From the IMG/VR virus record IMGVR_UViG_3300046004_001843, positions 1-48,401 of that record: DNA of 48,401 nucleotides; one strand, given 5' to 3'. Under the pieces are notes generated by a model. That model ran no database searches. It saw only the letters and a program-made list of their open reading frames with translations, and was not told the origin of the DNA. Shown here one piece after another: positions 14,625-22,685 of this stretch (position 1 is the first letter of the stretch; each line of letters starts with the position of its first letter). A program made the position numbers and the translations under genes. Origin of the DNA: a virus.

Positions 14625-15899
14625 CTATTTTAAATTATTATAGTGTGTTCCTGTTTTTACTCGTGTTGGGTATTTTAATTTAGCTAGGATCTCCCCAATT
14701 TTCTGCGTTTCTTCGCGCGATACATCTATAAGCACGGAGTCATATGTATAGAGCACTATACGCGATTTTAACGGCCTAAACTCGCCAAATAATGCATGTA
14801 GTTGTTCTACGTTTTGCGATGTTTCGAAATTCTGGATATAGTAGTTAAGTATTTTTTGTGGTGTTGGGTTTTCAATATCTTTTAAATGAAATATTTTACC
14901 TGATGGTGTTTTAAATGAACCACCATATTGGATTTCATCCCATAAACTATCTGTAAACATGTCTACTTCCTTGAAGAATGGCTTGTTTTTAAATTCTTTT
15001 CGTATCCCTCCGTATAAATTTTGAAATGTAATTTCTTTTACTTTAGATATATCGGATTCGTTTAATATTTGGGCAATTTGAACATATACACTAGTATCGT
15101 AATCAAATTTGTATCCTACTATATCACCTAATAAACGAGGGTGATAACCATTAAAATCAAACTCCATAAATAAGTCATTGCCAGGAACAAAGCATTCTCT
15201 CTCCCCGTTTTCTTTATTTAGAGCAGCATAATTTATATTATTGAAGGAATTAGAAGGGCGACCAGTAAGAGTATATAAATTATAATTAGTATAAGCTCGT
15301 CCTTGTTTGATTGAAAAATGCGGCGTAGGATGGTTTTCATGGTATTTAATAAAGCATTCGCGATCTAATTTAATGCCTTCTTTTTCAATTTTAAAGAACA
15401 CATCAATTTGTTTATTTGTATAATCAGTATTTTTATCAATATATGGTTTTACTAACTCGTAAAGTAATTCGCAATATTCATAATGTTTAGAAATTGGAAT
15501 TAATTCATTAACATTCTTTATTGAACCGTGGTTACGATAAAAATCAAACATAATTTCAGGTTCACATTTGCTTAGCTCTAATTTAGCGCCTTTAGCAATA
15601 CTGTTTAATGTTATATCGTTTATTTTACCACTTAAAAAATATTTAGTGTGTTTTGCATCAATAGCATATAATTCCTTTTCAGACAGGAATTTTTTAAGTG
15701 GTTGCCATTTTAGACTTAGTGATTCGTTATGTTTAATACAGAATATATATCCTTTATCATCAAATGGTTTAACATAAACTAATGATACTTCAGATATAGC
15801 AGGGTGATAATTGTAATTGTTCGATATTACATGAACAAAACATTTATCAAAAGGCGGTAAAAACGGTAATTGAGATTCCTTCTCGATAATATAAAACAT
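14625..15899 (-). CDS. Family A (PolA-type) DNA polymerase, short form
   Basis: The 424-residue protein has the family A motifs. YNLYTLTGRPSNSFNNIN is the T-GR-S region, MEFDFNGYHPRLLGDIVGY is motif A with the metal Asp, KVKEITFQNLYGG is motif B, and YTYDSVLIDV is motif C (normally HDE, here YDS). The first 160 residues show no clear DEDD exonuclease residues, so proofreading is absent, degenerate or on a separate protein. T4 uses a family B enzyme instead. From memory, Rhodothermus phage RM378 is a T4-related phage with a split PolA-type enzyme. Confidence 0.88.
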   Translation of the reverse strand: MFYIIEKESQLPFLPPFDKCFVHVISNNYNYHPAISEVSLVYVKPFDDKGYIFCIKHNESLSLKWQPLKKFLSEKELYAIDAKHTKYFLSGKINDITLNSIAKGAKLELSKCEPEIMFDFYRNHGSIKNVNELIPISKHYEYCELLYELVKPYIDKNTDYTNKQIDVFFKIEKEGIKLDRECFIKYHENHPTPHFSIKQGRAYTNYNLYTLTGRPSNSFNNINYAALNKENGERECFVPGNDLFMEFDFNGYHPRLLGDIVGYKFDYDTSVYVQIAQILNESDISKVKEITFQNLYGGIRKEFKNKPFFKEVDMFTDSLWDEIQYGGSFKTPSGKIFHLKDIENPTPQKILNYYIQNFETSQNVEQLHALFGEFRPLKSRIVLYTYDSVLIDVSREETQKIGEILAKLKYPTRVKTGTHYNNLK

Positions 15900-15917
15900 A
15901 ACCTTATTTATTTATTC

Positions 15918-15931
15918 GCTAAATGTACGAA
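15918..15931 (-). promoter_or_regulatory. Putative promoter, TTCGTACATTTAGC
   Basis: The minus strand reads TTCGTACATTTAGC, 19 nt before the polymerase ATG. It matches the element before SSB in all but the last bases. Confidence 0.5.
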
Positions 15932-15938
15932 TAAATTT

Positions 15939-16412
15939 TTAGGAAACCAAGAAAGATGTCAATCCAGGCATTTGACTATTAACTTCTTCTAAAGTTTGAG
16001 TGTTTTGATCGTAAATTATTACTTGATAATTTGATGAAGATTGGTCAGCTAGTTGATTATAAGCGTTTTTATCTATTTCTTTAATTAAAATATTTGAAGT
16101 TCTTAAGTCTTTAGAAAAATAACGAGGAGAAGACAAGGAAACATTAGGATTTAATAATGAATCTTTTAAAGTAGGAACGGACCCAGCAGATAAAATAGAA
16201 GCAGTATTTTTTGATAAAACATTATAAGTTTCTAATGATTGAGAATTATTATCAAATGTTTTTCCTGTAGAATATTTAGTACCATTAACTATGTTATATG
16301 ATCCTAGATAAGGTTTTTTATCACTTATGTAACGTAAAGCAATATTTTGCCCTATACCAGTACCATTGGTATATAAACTTTCTTGAATTCGGCTTTTAGG
16401 TATTGGTCTCAT
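15939..16412 (-). CDS. Putative virion protein, unknown
   Basis: The 157-residue protein is rich in Ser, Asn, Thr and Tyr (LRYISDKKPYLGSYNIVNGT) and has no signal or membrane segment. The ending EEVNSQMPGLTSFLVS is compact and hydrophobic. It lies 12 nt downstream of the large baseplate protein gene and is the last gene of the structural block before the replication genes. The Ser/Asn-rich style matches the neighbouring tail proteins, so a baseplate-associated role is likely. No family is recognised. Confidence 0.7.
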   Translation of the reverse strand: MRPIPKSRIQESLYTNGTGIGQNIALRYISDKKPYLGSYNIVNGTKYSTGKTFDNNSQSLETYNVLSKNTASILSAGSVPTLKDSLLNPNVSLSSPRYFSKDLRTSNILIKEIDKNAYNQLADQSSSNYQVIIYDQNTQTLEEVNSQMPGLTSFLVS

Positions 16413-16424
16413 TAATTAATTAAA

Positions 16425-19400
16425 TTATTGCCAGTATAAAGAATCTCCAGATGTATTAAATCTATTATAATAGTTTTCAGCAAATGTGCTTCTTTCATAT
16501 GCTTGGAATCTTGTGCTATTTTGGTAGTCTGTTAAATTTCCGCAATCTGCACATACTTCTACTATTTTAGCAAAATTAAATCCTGCTGTATAAGGAGTTA
16601 CCGTACTAGGAGTTGCTTTTAAAAATCTAGCAGTATTAGGCCATTTATTAATTAAATAATTTGTTTGTTCTTCTACTGTTGTACCAATTATAGCAAAAAC
16701 ACCATTTGGATCTGTAGTGTTACCTACACCTTTTCCATTCCATTGGATTAAGCCTACAGAAGGATATCCATTAAGATCTTTAGCCCATACTGCTCCTGGA
16801 TCAAATGAACCTCCTGTTTCTTTTGATATATTACCTAATGCAGCTGCTACTTGTACCTTATTCCATCCTGCAGCTTTTAAAGTATTAAAAACTATTAATT
16901 CATTGGCGGCCGCGGCTGCTGTATTTGGTATCCTTATTCGATTTTTACCTACTTTAATAATTGTTCCTGGATATTGGTTATTATCCCATTGTTTCCAAAC
17001 CTTTATTCCTGTGGCATTTTCAAATACAACAGGATAAGCACTTAATTCTGTGGTCCAGTCATTTCCTGAGAGTTGGTGTCCTAGTCTAGTTACAATATAT
17101 GCAATTTCTCGGTTACCTATGTTTTTGTATCCTTTAGGTATAATGTCTTGATTAATTTTAAATAAATTTCCTATAATTATACCACCAATACCATCTAAAG
17201 TAATAGTTAATTCTGTTGGTATAATAGTTCTAAAACGGTTTTGTGGATCAAATCTATCTAAACTAGCTAAAAAGTCTCTATAAGCAAAATCTAACCCACC
17301 ATAAGCATAATTAAAATTATCATTTGTGCTATTTAAAGTACTAGAACCATTTATATATTGAAAATAATTATATATCTTAGTTAAAAAAGGTAAAAGAAAT
17401 GTAGCAGGACTATCAGGTTTATTAGGATCTTTTTTTAACTCTATAGTTGAATTAAAATTCTTTTTAGGTATTAATCTATCTGATATCCCTTCATTCCATG
17501 CAACTAAAGTAGCATTATCGTATCCTAATTTTCCTATACCTTCAGGATCTTGAGCAGATATAGCTATAATAGAACCCATTTCAGGAAATATTTTAGATGA
17601 AAATTTATAATCTCTAACTACAGAATTAAGATTATGCATTTGAAGAAGAAATAATTTTTCTTTTGTACTTCCAGTAAAATTAATATCAATAATTCTACCT
17701 ATAGCATTTCGATTATCTACTTGAATATCAAAATTATTTATATTTCCTAAACTATTTTGAACATCTCTCATAACTCCTTGAATATAATCCCTTATAGATA
17801 TAGTATTTTTATTTTGAGGATCACTAGAAGCAACATTTTTAGAAATTGCATGTTCATATAAGTAGTTTAAATTAACATATATATTTGAAATATATCCTAA
17901 TTGTTTTGTATCACCATTATTATCTTCTAAAAAAGGTAAAGCACTTTTAGATGATACATTTGAAGCTGCGTTAGCAACTTGATCTGCTACTACAGGGATT
18001 TGATTTATAAGACTTTGTTGTAATGCTCCTTGTATAGGAATACTAGAAAGAGATGTTTTAAGAAGATCAATTACTTCTTGTTTAGACCATTGTTTTTGAG
18101 TTTTATCAGTAGTTGAAACAGCTCCATCTTCAAACGGGTCTTCATTAAATCCTACAATATTTTGTTCATATATATCTGGTTTCCCTGGAGGGGCGGGATC
18201 ATAATCATAGCGAAATAGTTGATCATATAATTTATTAACATTTCCAAAGTAATCTAAAAGATTAACAGTACCCGATCCAGGATTTGTGTTAGGGGAAGAA
18301 AATCGGGTTCCATTCCAAAATTCAAGTTCAGGAACTCCACTAGGAAATGTAAATCCAACTAAAGCATTTCCTAAATCCGTAGCTAGTGTTGTTATGTCAT
18401 CTTTTAAATTACCATCATATTTATATTGTTTTGTATTTGTAAGGTCAAATCCACCTCCAAATGTAGAACCTAATGTTGTATCTCCTGTTCTAGTCATTTT
18501 AGAACCAATTCGTTCAACTACTGCAGGCAGCACAGAATTTTTTAATGTAGAAAAATTGGTATTAAAAACGGCATTCTGGATATCTCTAGAAGGTGTTATT
18601 CTTGCAGGTGGTGTAGGTGATGTAGGTGCTTGAATTGAGAGGTTATTCCAATTGTCATTTCTAACATAGCATACTCCTAGATTAGTTGATAGAGCTAAAG
18701 GACTAGCTATACATTTAAGAGATTTAGCATATGCATTAATTGGTTTTTGAGGATTAAATAATGATTCAGGAGAGTTAGTGCTATTTTTCTTATCGTATTT
18801 TATATAATTTTTAGATTTATAGTCAGTTTCATAAGTTACTAACTCAGAAAGTGGTTGATTACTAGCTCCTTTAGTAAACACATACGTACTAAGTAAATCA
18901 CAAAAACTACCTAATGTTATATATATTTCTGCTTTAGGATCGTTTTGTCCTAGGTTTTTAACTAATCCTCCTCTATCACCCTTATTCTCTCTAATATCTT
19001 GTCTATAAAGATAATAATAGTCTCCTGATCTGTCAGTTATAGTTGTTGATAATCTGTCTGATCTTCTATAAGCATAGTTCCATAATTCTTGGATTAATCC
19101 GGGAATAATTCCTTTTTCATAAGATTGAACAACATTTATATTAGAAGGAGCTCCTGGTATTTGAAGTATTCCTTTGTTAGAGCTATCAAATGCTATTGTT
19201 TCTCCAGGTACCCAATTACATTTAAGTGATTCTAATACTTCACCTAGTGATATAATAGAAGTAGTACAATCGTATCCACCATCATCTCTAGCAGCCCAAT
19301 TATAATTTTTAACATACCCTAATAAGGCATCGTATGTTCCTCCACTTTGATCAATTAATTCATAAATTTGAGCAAAAGCATCATTTAATTTTAGATCGCT

Positions 19401-19955
19401 TTTATTTAATATATCATAGCTAGGAGTATAACCATTTATTTTAGCAAAATCCCAACCAAATTCTAAAAGTACAGTATATCCCGGACGCATATAAAGAAGT
19501 TCTAATTCTTCTAATTGTTTAATATCCCAACAATTAAATGTTACTGTTGCTTCTTGAAGTGAACCGTATGCTCCCTTTGATTGTATAGCTACATTAGTAA
19601 TACCCGGCATAGGTCTAATACCAGTTCTGTTTAAATTGCCTCCTTGAGATCTGTTACTATAGGCATTTGATGCATTTCCTAAACCATTTTTTTGAGTAAA
19701 AACATCTACAATACCATCTTTAGTTTCTTTTGTAGAATGATTTAAGGTTCCACCTTGTAAAACATAGTTTTTTGCTAGTTCATTGGTTATACCCCCTTTA
19801 CTATCTCTAGTATTAACTCCTGAAGTCATTCTTACCCAAGCTGAGCGAGAATTTAATTGGTGGAGAAAAGCGGGAGTTCTAGCAGCCATCCCATCTTGTC
19901 TTCGTTTTAATTCGTTTTGAATAAATGTAGGGAAGGTTTCTCTAAATATTGACAT
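16425..19955 (-). CDS. Large baseplate protein with C-terminal tail-lysozyme domain
   Basis: The N-terminal part of this 1176-residue protein resembles baseplate hub proteins of T4-like phages of Bacteroidetes (ATVTFNCWDIKQLEELELL and the following residues to LEFGWDF). The last ~160 residues hold a phage tail-lysozyme domain: LKAAGWNKVQVAAALGNISK with the candidate catalytic Glu in the next residues (KETGG), then PSVGLIQWNGKG. In T4 this job is done by the gp5 hub lysozyme that opens the wall during injection. A stretch before the lysozyme (TRLGHQLSGNDWTTELSAYP) looks like a tail-domain fold common to hub proteins. The next upstream gene is a gp53-like wedge protein. Confidence 0.82.
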   Translation of the reverse strand: MSIFRETFPTFIQNELKRRQDGMAARTPAFLHQLNSRSAWVRMTSGVNTRDSKGGITNELAKNYVLQGGTLNHSTKETKDGIVDVFTQKNGLGNASNAYSNRSQGGNLNRTGIRPMPGITNVAIQSKGAYGSLQEATVTFNCWDIKQLEELELLYMRPGYTVLLEFGWDFAKINGYTPSYDILNKSDLKLNDAFAQIYELIDQSGGTYDALLGYVKNYNWAARDDGGYDCTTSIISLGEVLESLKCNWVPGETIAFDSSNKGILQIPGAPSNINVVQSYEKGIIPGLIQELWNYAYRRSDRLSTTITDRSGDYYYLYRQDIRENKGDRGGLVKNLGQNDPKAEIYITLGSFCDLLSTYVFTKGASNQPLSELVTYETDYKSKNYIKYDKKNSTNSPESLFNPQKPINAYAKSLKCIASPLALSTNLGVCYVRNDNWNNLSIQAPTSPTPPARITPSRDIQNAVFNTNFSTLKNSVLPAVVERIGSKMTRTGDTTLGSTFGGGFDLTNTKQYKYDGNLKDDITTLATDLGNALVGFTFPSGVPELEFWNGTRFSSPNTNPGSGTVNLLDYFGNVNKLYDQLFRYDYDPAPPGKPDIYEQNIVGFNEDPFEDGAVSTTDKTQKQWSKQEVIDLLKTSLSSIPIQGALQQSLINQIPVVADQVANAASNVSSKSALPFLEDNNGDTKQLGYISNIYVNLNYLYEHAISKNVASSDPQNKNTISIRDYIQGVMRDVQNSLGNINNFDIQVDNRNAIGRIIDINFTGSTKEKLFLLQMHNLNSVVRDYKFSSKIFPEMGSIIAISAQDPEGIGKLGYDNATLVAWNEGISDRLIPKKNFNSTIELKKDPNKPDSPATFLLPFLTKIYNYFQYINGSSTLNSTNDNFNYAYGGLDFAYRDFLASLDRFDPQNRFRTIIPTELTITLDGIGGIIIGNLFKINQDIIPKGYKNIGNREIAYIVTRLGHQLSGNDWTTELSAYPVVFENATGIKVWKQWDNNQYPGTIIKVGKNRIRIPNTAAAAANELIVFNTLKAAGWNKVQVAAALGNISKETGGSFDPGAVWAKDLNGYPSVGLIQWNGKGVGNTTDPNGVFAIIGTTVEEQTNYLINKWPNTARFLKATPSTVTPYTAGFNFAKIVEVCADCGNLTDYQNSTRFQAYERSTFAENYYNRFNTSGDSLYWQ

Positions 19956-19965
19956 AACATTTTAT

Positions 19966-20277
19966 TTAATTAATATTTCCGAATATAGTTAAAACATTAT
20001 TTATATCCGTAGGTATGCGTAATTGTGTTCCAGGCACAGGAAACATAGATCCTAATGTGCAATTATTATTTATAGCAGATATAACCCACCATAATGAAGC
20101 ATCTTGATAGTAAGTATAAGCTAATAAATCTAATCTATCCCCTTCTACAGTAACAACATATAAATCATTAGCCGTTGGTGGTATGATAGGAAATTGTTTA
20201 GCTTTATAGTATTGTTTTCCCGCACCGAATGGGGAATCAATAGTTGTTGTTAATATGTCTGCGTTATTGTATATCAT
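19966..20277 (-). CDS. gp53-like baseplate wedge protein (LysM-like)
   Basis: The 103-residue protein contains YVVTVEGDRLDLLAYTYYQD and SLWWVISAINN, the pattern of the short LysM-like baseplate proteins related to T4 gp53. Such proteins act as a structural wedge part and may contact peptidoglycan-like ligands. Its end is 10 nt from the start of the large baseplate protein and it abuts the 689-residue gene by a 1-nt overlap. Length is shorter than T4 gp53 (about 196), so only the LysM-like half is represented. Confidence 0.75.
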   Translation of the reverse strand: MIYNNADILTTTIDSPFGAGKQYYKAKQFPIIPPTANDLYVVTVEGDRLDLLAYTYYQDASLWWVISAINNNCTLGSMFPVPGTQLRIPTDINNVLTIFGNIN

Positions 20278-22346
20278 TATTGTGGTATATTAAGGGGAGC
20301 AACAATATCGTTTATAGTTGCACCTCCCGTTACGGGGGCTAATTGAGGCGTAGGTAATACTGATACAGGGCGGACTCCTGGTGAATTTTCTCCCACTGGT
20401 ATTTTATTATCACTTCCAAATATATCTGTTAACCATTTATTTTGATTACTTTGTCTATCACCCATAAATGCTGGTAGATTTTTCCAATCTGCTACTGGTT
20501 TTCCGTCTGAACCTGGTACTGTATTTAAAATTGTTGGAAATTTGCGAGGAACGAAGTCATGTACCGGAGCAAATGTCATTGTTATAGTCATTACGTGTGG
20601 TAATTCATATAAATCTCCACCACTTTCTGGTTCATCAATTGCTATCTCCCAAGGTGAATCGTTACCTATAGAATATGTTAAATTTTTAATTATTCCTGGT
20701 TGTCTGAACATATAATCACCTAATGTTAATCGCATATATGGGGCTCTCATTATATTATTACTATAATCAGGCATTGTATTTGAATATAGATAATTTAATT
20801 TTTGCCACATTGGTCTTAATTCTTCCTCAGACATTGCCGCTACTTGAAGAGTAAATGAAATATTTCGTTCAAATCCTTTGTAAATATAAAAAGGTTCTCC
20901 ACGTCCTATATAATTAACTGTACCCCAAGACGGATTTGGACTATCTGTAATATCCTTAAGGTACGAACGAAAGATCATCCAGACACTATTTGTTGGAGAG
21001 TCGTTATCGACTGCTTCAATTCTAAATTTGATTAAATCTCTTACTCTAGTAGGTCTTGCGTTTCCTGGTATTTTAATATATGATGAGCCCGGAGCGTCTG
21101 AAGCATAGTATAGTGGGGTTAAATTAACCTCATCTTTATAACCATCAGCTTGGCTTAAACCCAAGCGAGAATCTATATTAAATGTTTTTAAATCTAAATT
21201 TTTATATTTAGATCTCCCAGTTATATTAAAGCGAATAGGTGTACTAGCTTGATTAGCCTTATTAATTTGACTTACTCCAACTGTGGTACCTATATTTTTT
21301 TCAAAATATGTTGTTCCTATTTGATTTTTATTTGTCTGTCTATCAATAGCACTTTGTAATATTGAGTATGTTTTGGCAGCCCCGTAATTAATAGCATTTT
21401 GATCAATTTGATTACTTTGAGCTAGAGTATTTGTTAGATCTTCAGAAGGAGGAAGAATATTATTACTATATTCTATTAAAGCTTCAGAATTGTATAAGTA
21501 TTGTAATGATACTCCTTGAGCATTATAATAGTTTGGATTTAAAGCAGGGCGTACATATAAATAATCTTCATTCTCATCTACAGCGTTGTTAGTAAAACCA
21601 TCTTGTGAAATTTCAAGAGGTTTAGTTAAAGGTAGATATTGAGGATTACTTAATGTTTTGTAAATATATGGGATAGTAGTAATTCCTATACCATCAATAG
21701 AACCAGGACCACTAATGTATGAAGCTATATTGGCATCCGGGTTTTTTACTAATTTAGCTTTTAATCTAACTAATCTATTGTTAGCTCCTTGATCTTCTTG
21801 ATTGTTATTAAAGGCAACATTTTCATATTTGGCATCATCGGATTGAATCGGCAACAAACCATGTCTTGTTATATGACCTCCAAAAGCATTAAGTGGAACT
21901 TGAAGTAATGTATTAATACCACCATTATAGATACGAGTATTCCCTATATTAGCGTTAAAATTATCACCACCTCCAAAAAGTGTACTAAAGTTTCCTTGTA
22001 ATACATTATTTAATATAGCTCCAGCGCCTAGAGGTGCTTCCAACTGTGGATTAGACAACTGTAGTCCAACTTGTTTGATTACAAACAATGGACCTTGTGG
22101 TGCATCTTTTAAGAATTTACCAATACGAATGAAATCTTTTTGAGAAGCATTTGTTGCTCCTGTAAAACCTCCTCTAATTAAACCACCGTCAATTCCTACA
22201 GCGTCGTTAGGATCGGCTTGTTGGTCTAAAGCAGGTGGAATAGCAGTAGTAATATATGGAGCTCCACTATCACCACCACCTATTGTATCACGTCCGTATC
22301 TTAAATTCCTTAGATTTGTTAATGAAGCCTGTTGGAATATACCCAT
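20277..22346 (-). CDS. Large baseplate/tail structural protein
   Basis: This 689-residue protein is rich in Asn, Pro, Ile and Tyr with no membrane segment. The C-terminal third has a recognisable block (RNISFTLQVAAMSEEELRPM, then LNYLYSNTMPDYSNNI, MRLTLGDYMF and VMTITMTFAPVHDFVPRKF). It looks like the tube-cap or baseplate proteins found between hub and tape measure genes in myoviruses. A gp48/gp54-like role (starting the tail tube) is possible but not shown. The N-terminal two thirds is low in conserved signal, and alternating strands suggest a beta-rich fold. Confidence 0.7.
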   Translation of the reverse strand: MGIFQQASLTNLRNLRYGRDTIGGGDSGAPYITTAIPPALDQQADPNDAVGIDGGLIRGGFTGATNASQKDFIRIGKFLKDAPQGPLFVIKQVGLQLSNPQLEAPLGAGAILNNVLQGNFSTLFGGGDNFNANIGNTRIYNGGINTLLQVPLNAFGGHITRHGLLPIQSDDAKYENVAFNNNQEDQGANNRLVRLKAKLVKNPDANIASYISGPGSIDGIGITTIPYIYKTLSNPQYLPLTKPLEISQDGFTNNAVDENEDYLYVRPALNPNYYNAQGVSLQYLYNSEALIEYSNNILPPSEDLTNTLAQSNQIDQNAINYGAAKTYSILQSAIDRQTNKNQIGTTYFEKNIGTTVGVSQINKANQASTPIRFNITGRSKYKNLDLKTFNIDSRLGLSQADGYKDEVNLTPLYYASDAPGSSYIKIPGNARPTRVRDLIKFRIEAVDNDSPTNSVWMIFRSYLKDITDSPNPSWGTVNYIGRGEPFYIYKGFERNISFTLQVAAMSEEELRPMWQKLNYLYSNTMPDYSNNIMRAPYMRLTLGDYMFRQPGIIKNLTYSIGNDSPWEIAIDEPESGGDLYELPHVMTITMTFAPVHDFVPRKFPTILNTVPGSDGKPVADWKNLPAFMGDRQSNQNKWLTDIFGSDNKIPVGENSPGVRPVSVLPTPQLAPVTGGATINDIVAPLNIPQ

Positions 22347-22355
22347 TATTAAGTA

Positions 22356-22649
22356 TTAAGGGTGTGGGAAATCTACGTATTTAAGTCCAGGTGCGTTTCT
22401 GTAGGGTGCCGTATTTAACGGATCGGCTTCTTCTAAACGTGATGGTGTTGGTATAAATGGTACAAATCCACCTGCTATTACTTGAATAGGTGGGTTTCCA
22501 TTTACTGAATATTGATCATGGCGAGACCCTGGAGGATTTGGGTTAACGTTTGGTTGAAACGTTGGTGGTACTGCCCCTCCATTCCATTTAGGTACTGCAT
22601 TAGTGTACGATGTTGGATTTTGTAGTAAGGTTACTAATGATGTTGGCAT
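22356..22649 (-). CDS. Small proline/asparagine-rich virion protein
   Basis: The 97-residue protein is full of Pro, Asn and Gly (PKWNGGAVPPTFQPNVNPNP) and ends LKYVDFPHP. It looks extended or partly disordered, with no catalytic motif. It lies between the tape-measure-like protein and a baseplate protein, with a TATTTATA promoter element 24 nt upstream. A small baseplate or tail-tip part is the likely role. No family is recognised. Confidence 0.6.
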   Translation of the reverse strand: MPTSLVTLLQNPTSYTNAVPKWNGGAVPPTFQPNVNPNPPGSRHDQYSVNGNPPIQVIAGGFVPFIPTPSRLEEADPLNTAPYRNAPGLKYVDFPHP

Positions 22650-22672
22650 ATTATTTATGTTTTAATGTTTAT

Positions 22673-22683
22673 TATAAATATTA
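22673..22683 (-). promoter_or_regulatory. Putative promoter, TAATATTTATA
   Basis: The minus strand reads TAATATTTATA, 24 nt before the ATG at 22649. It is the recurring ATATTTAT element in the 36-nt gap after the tape-measure-like gene. Confidence 0.45.
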
Positions 22684-22685
22684 AA

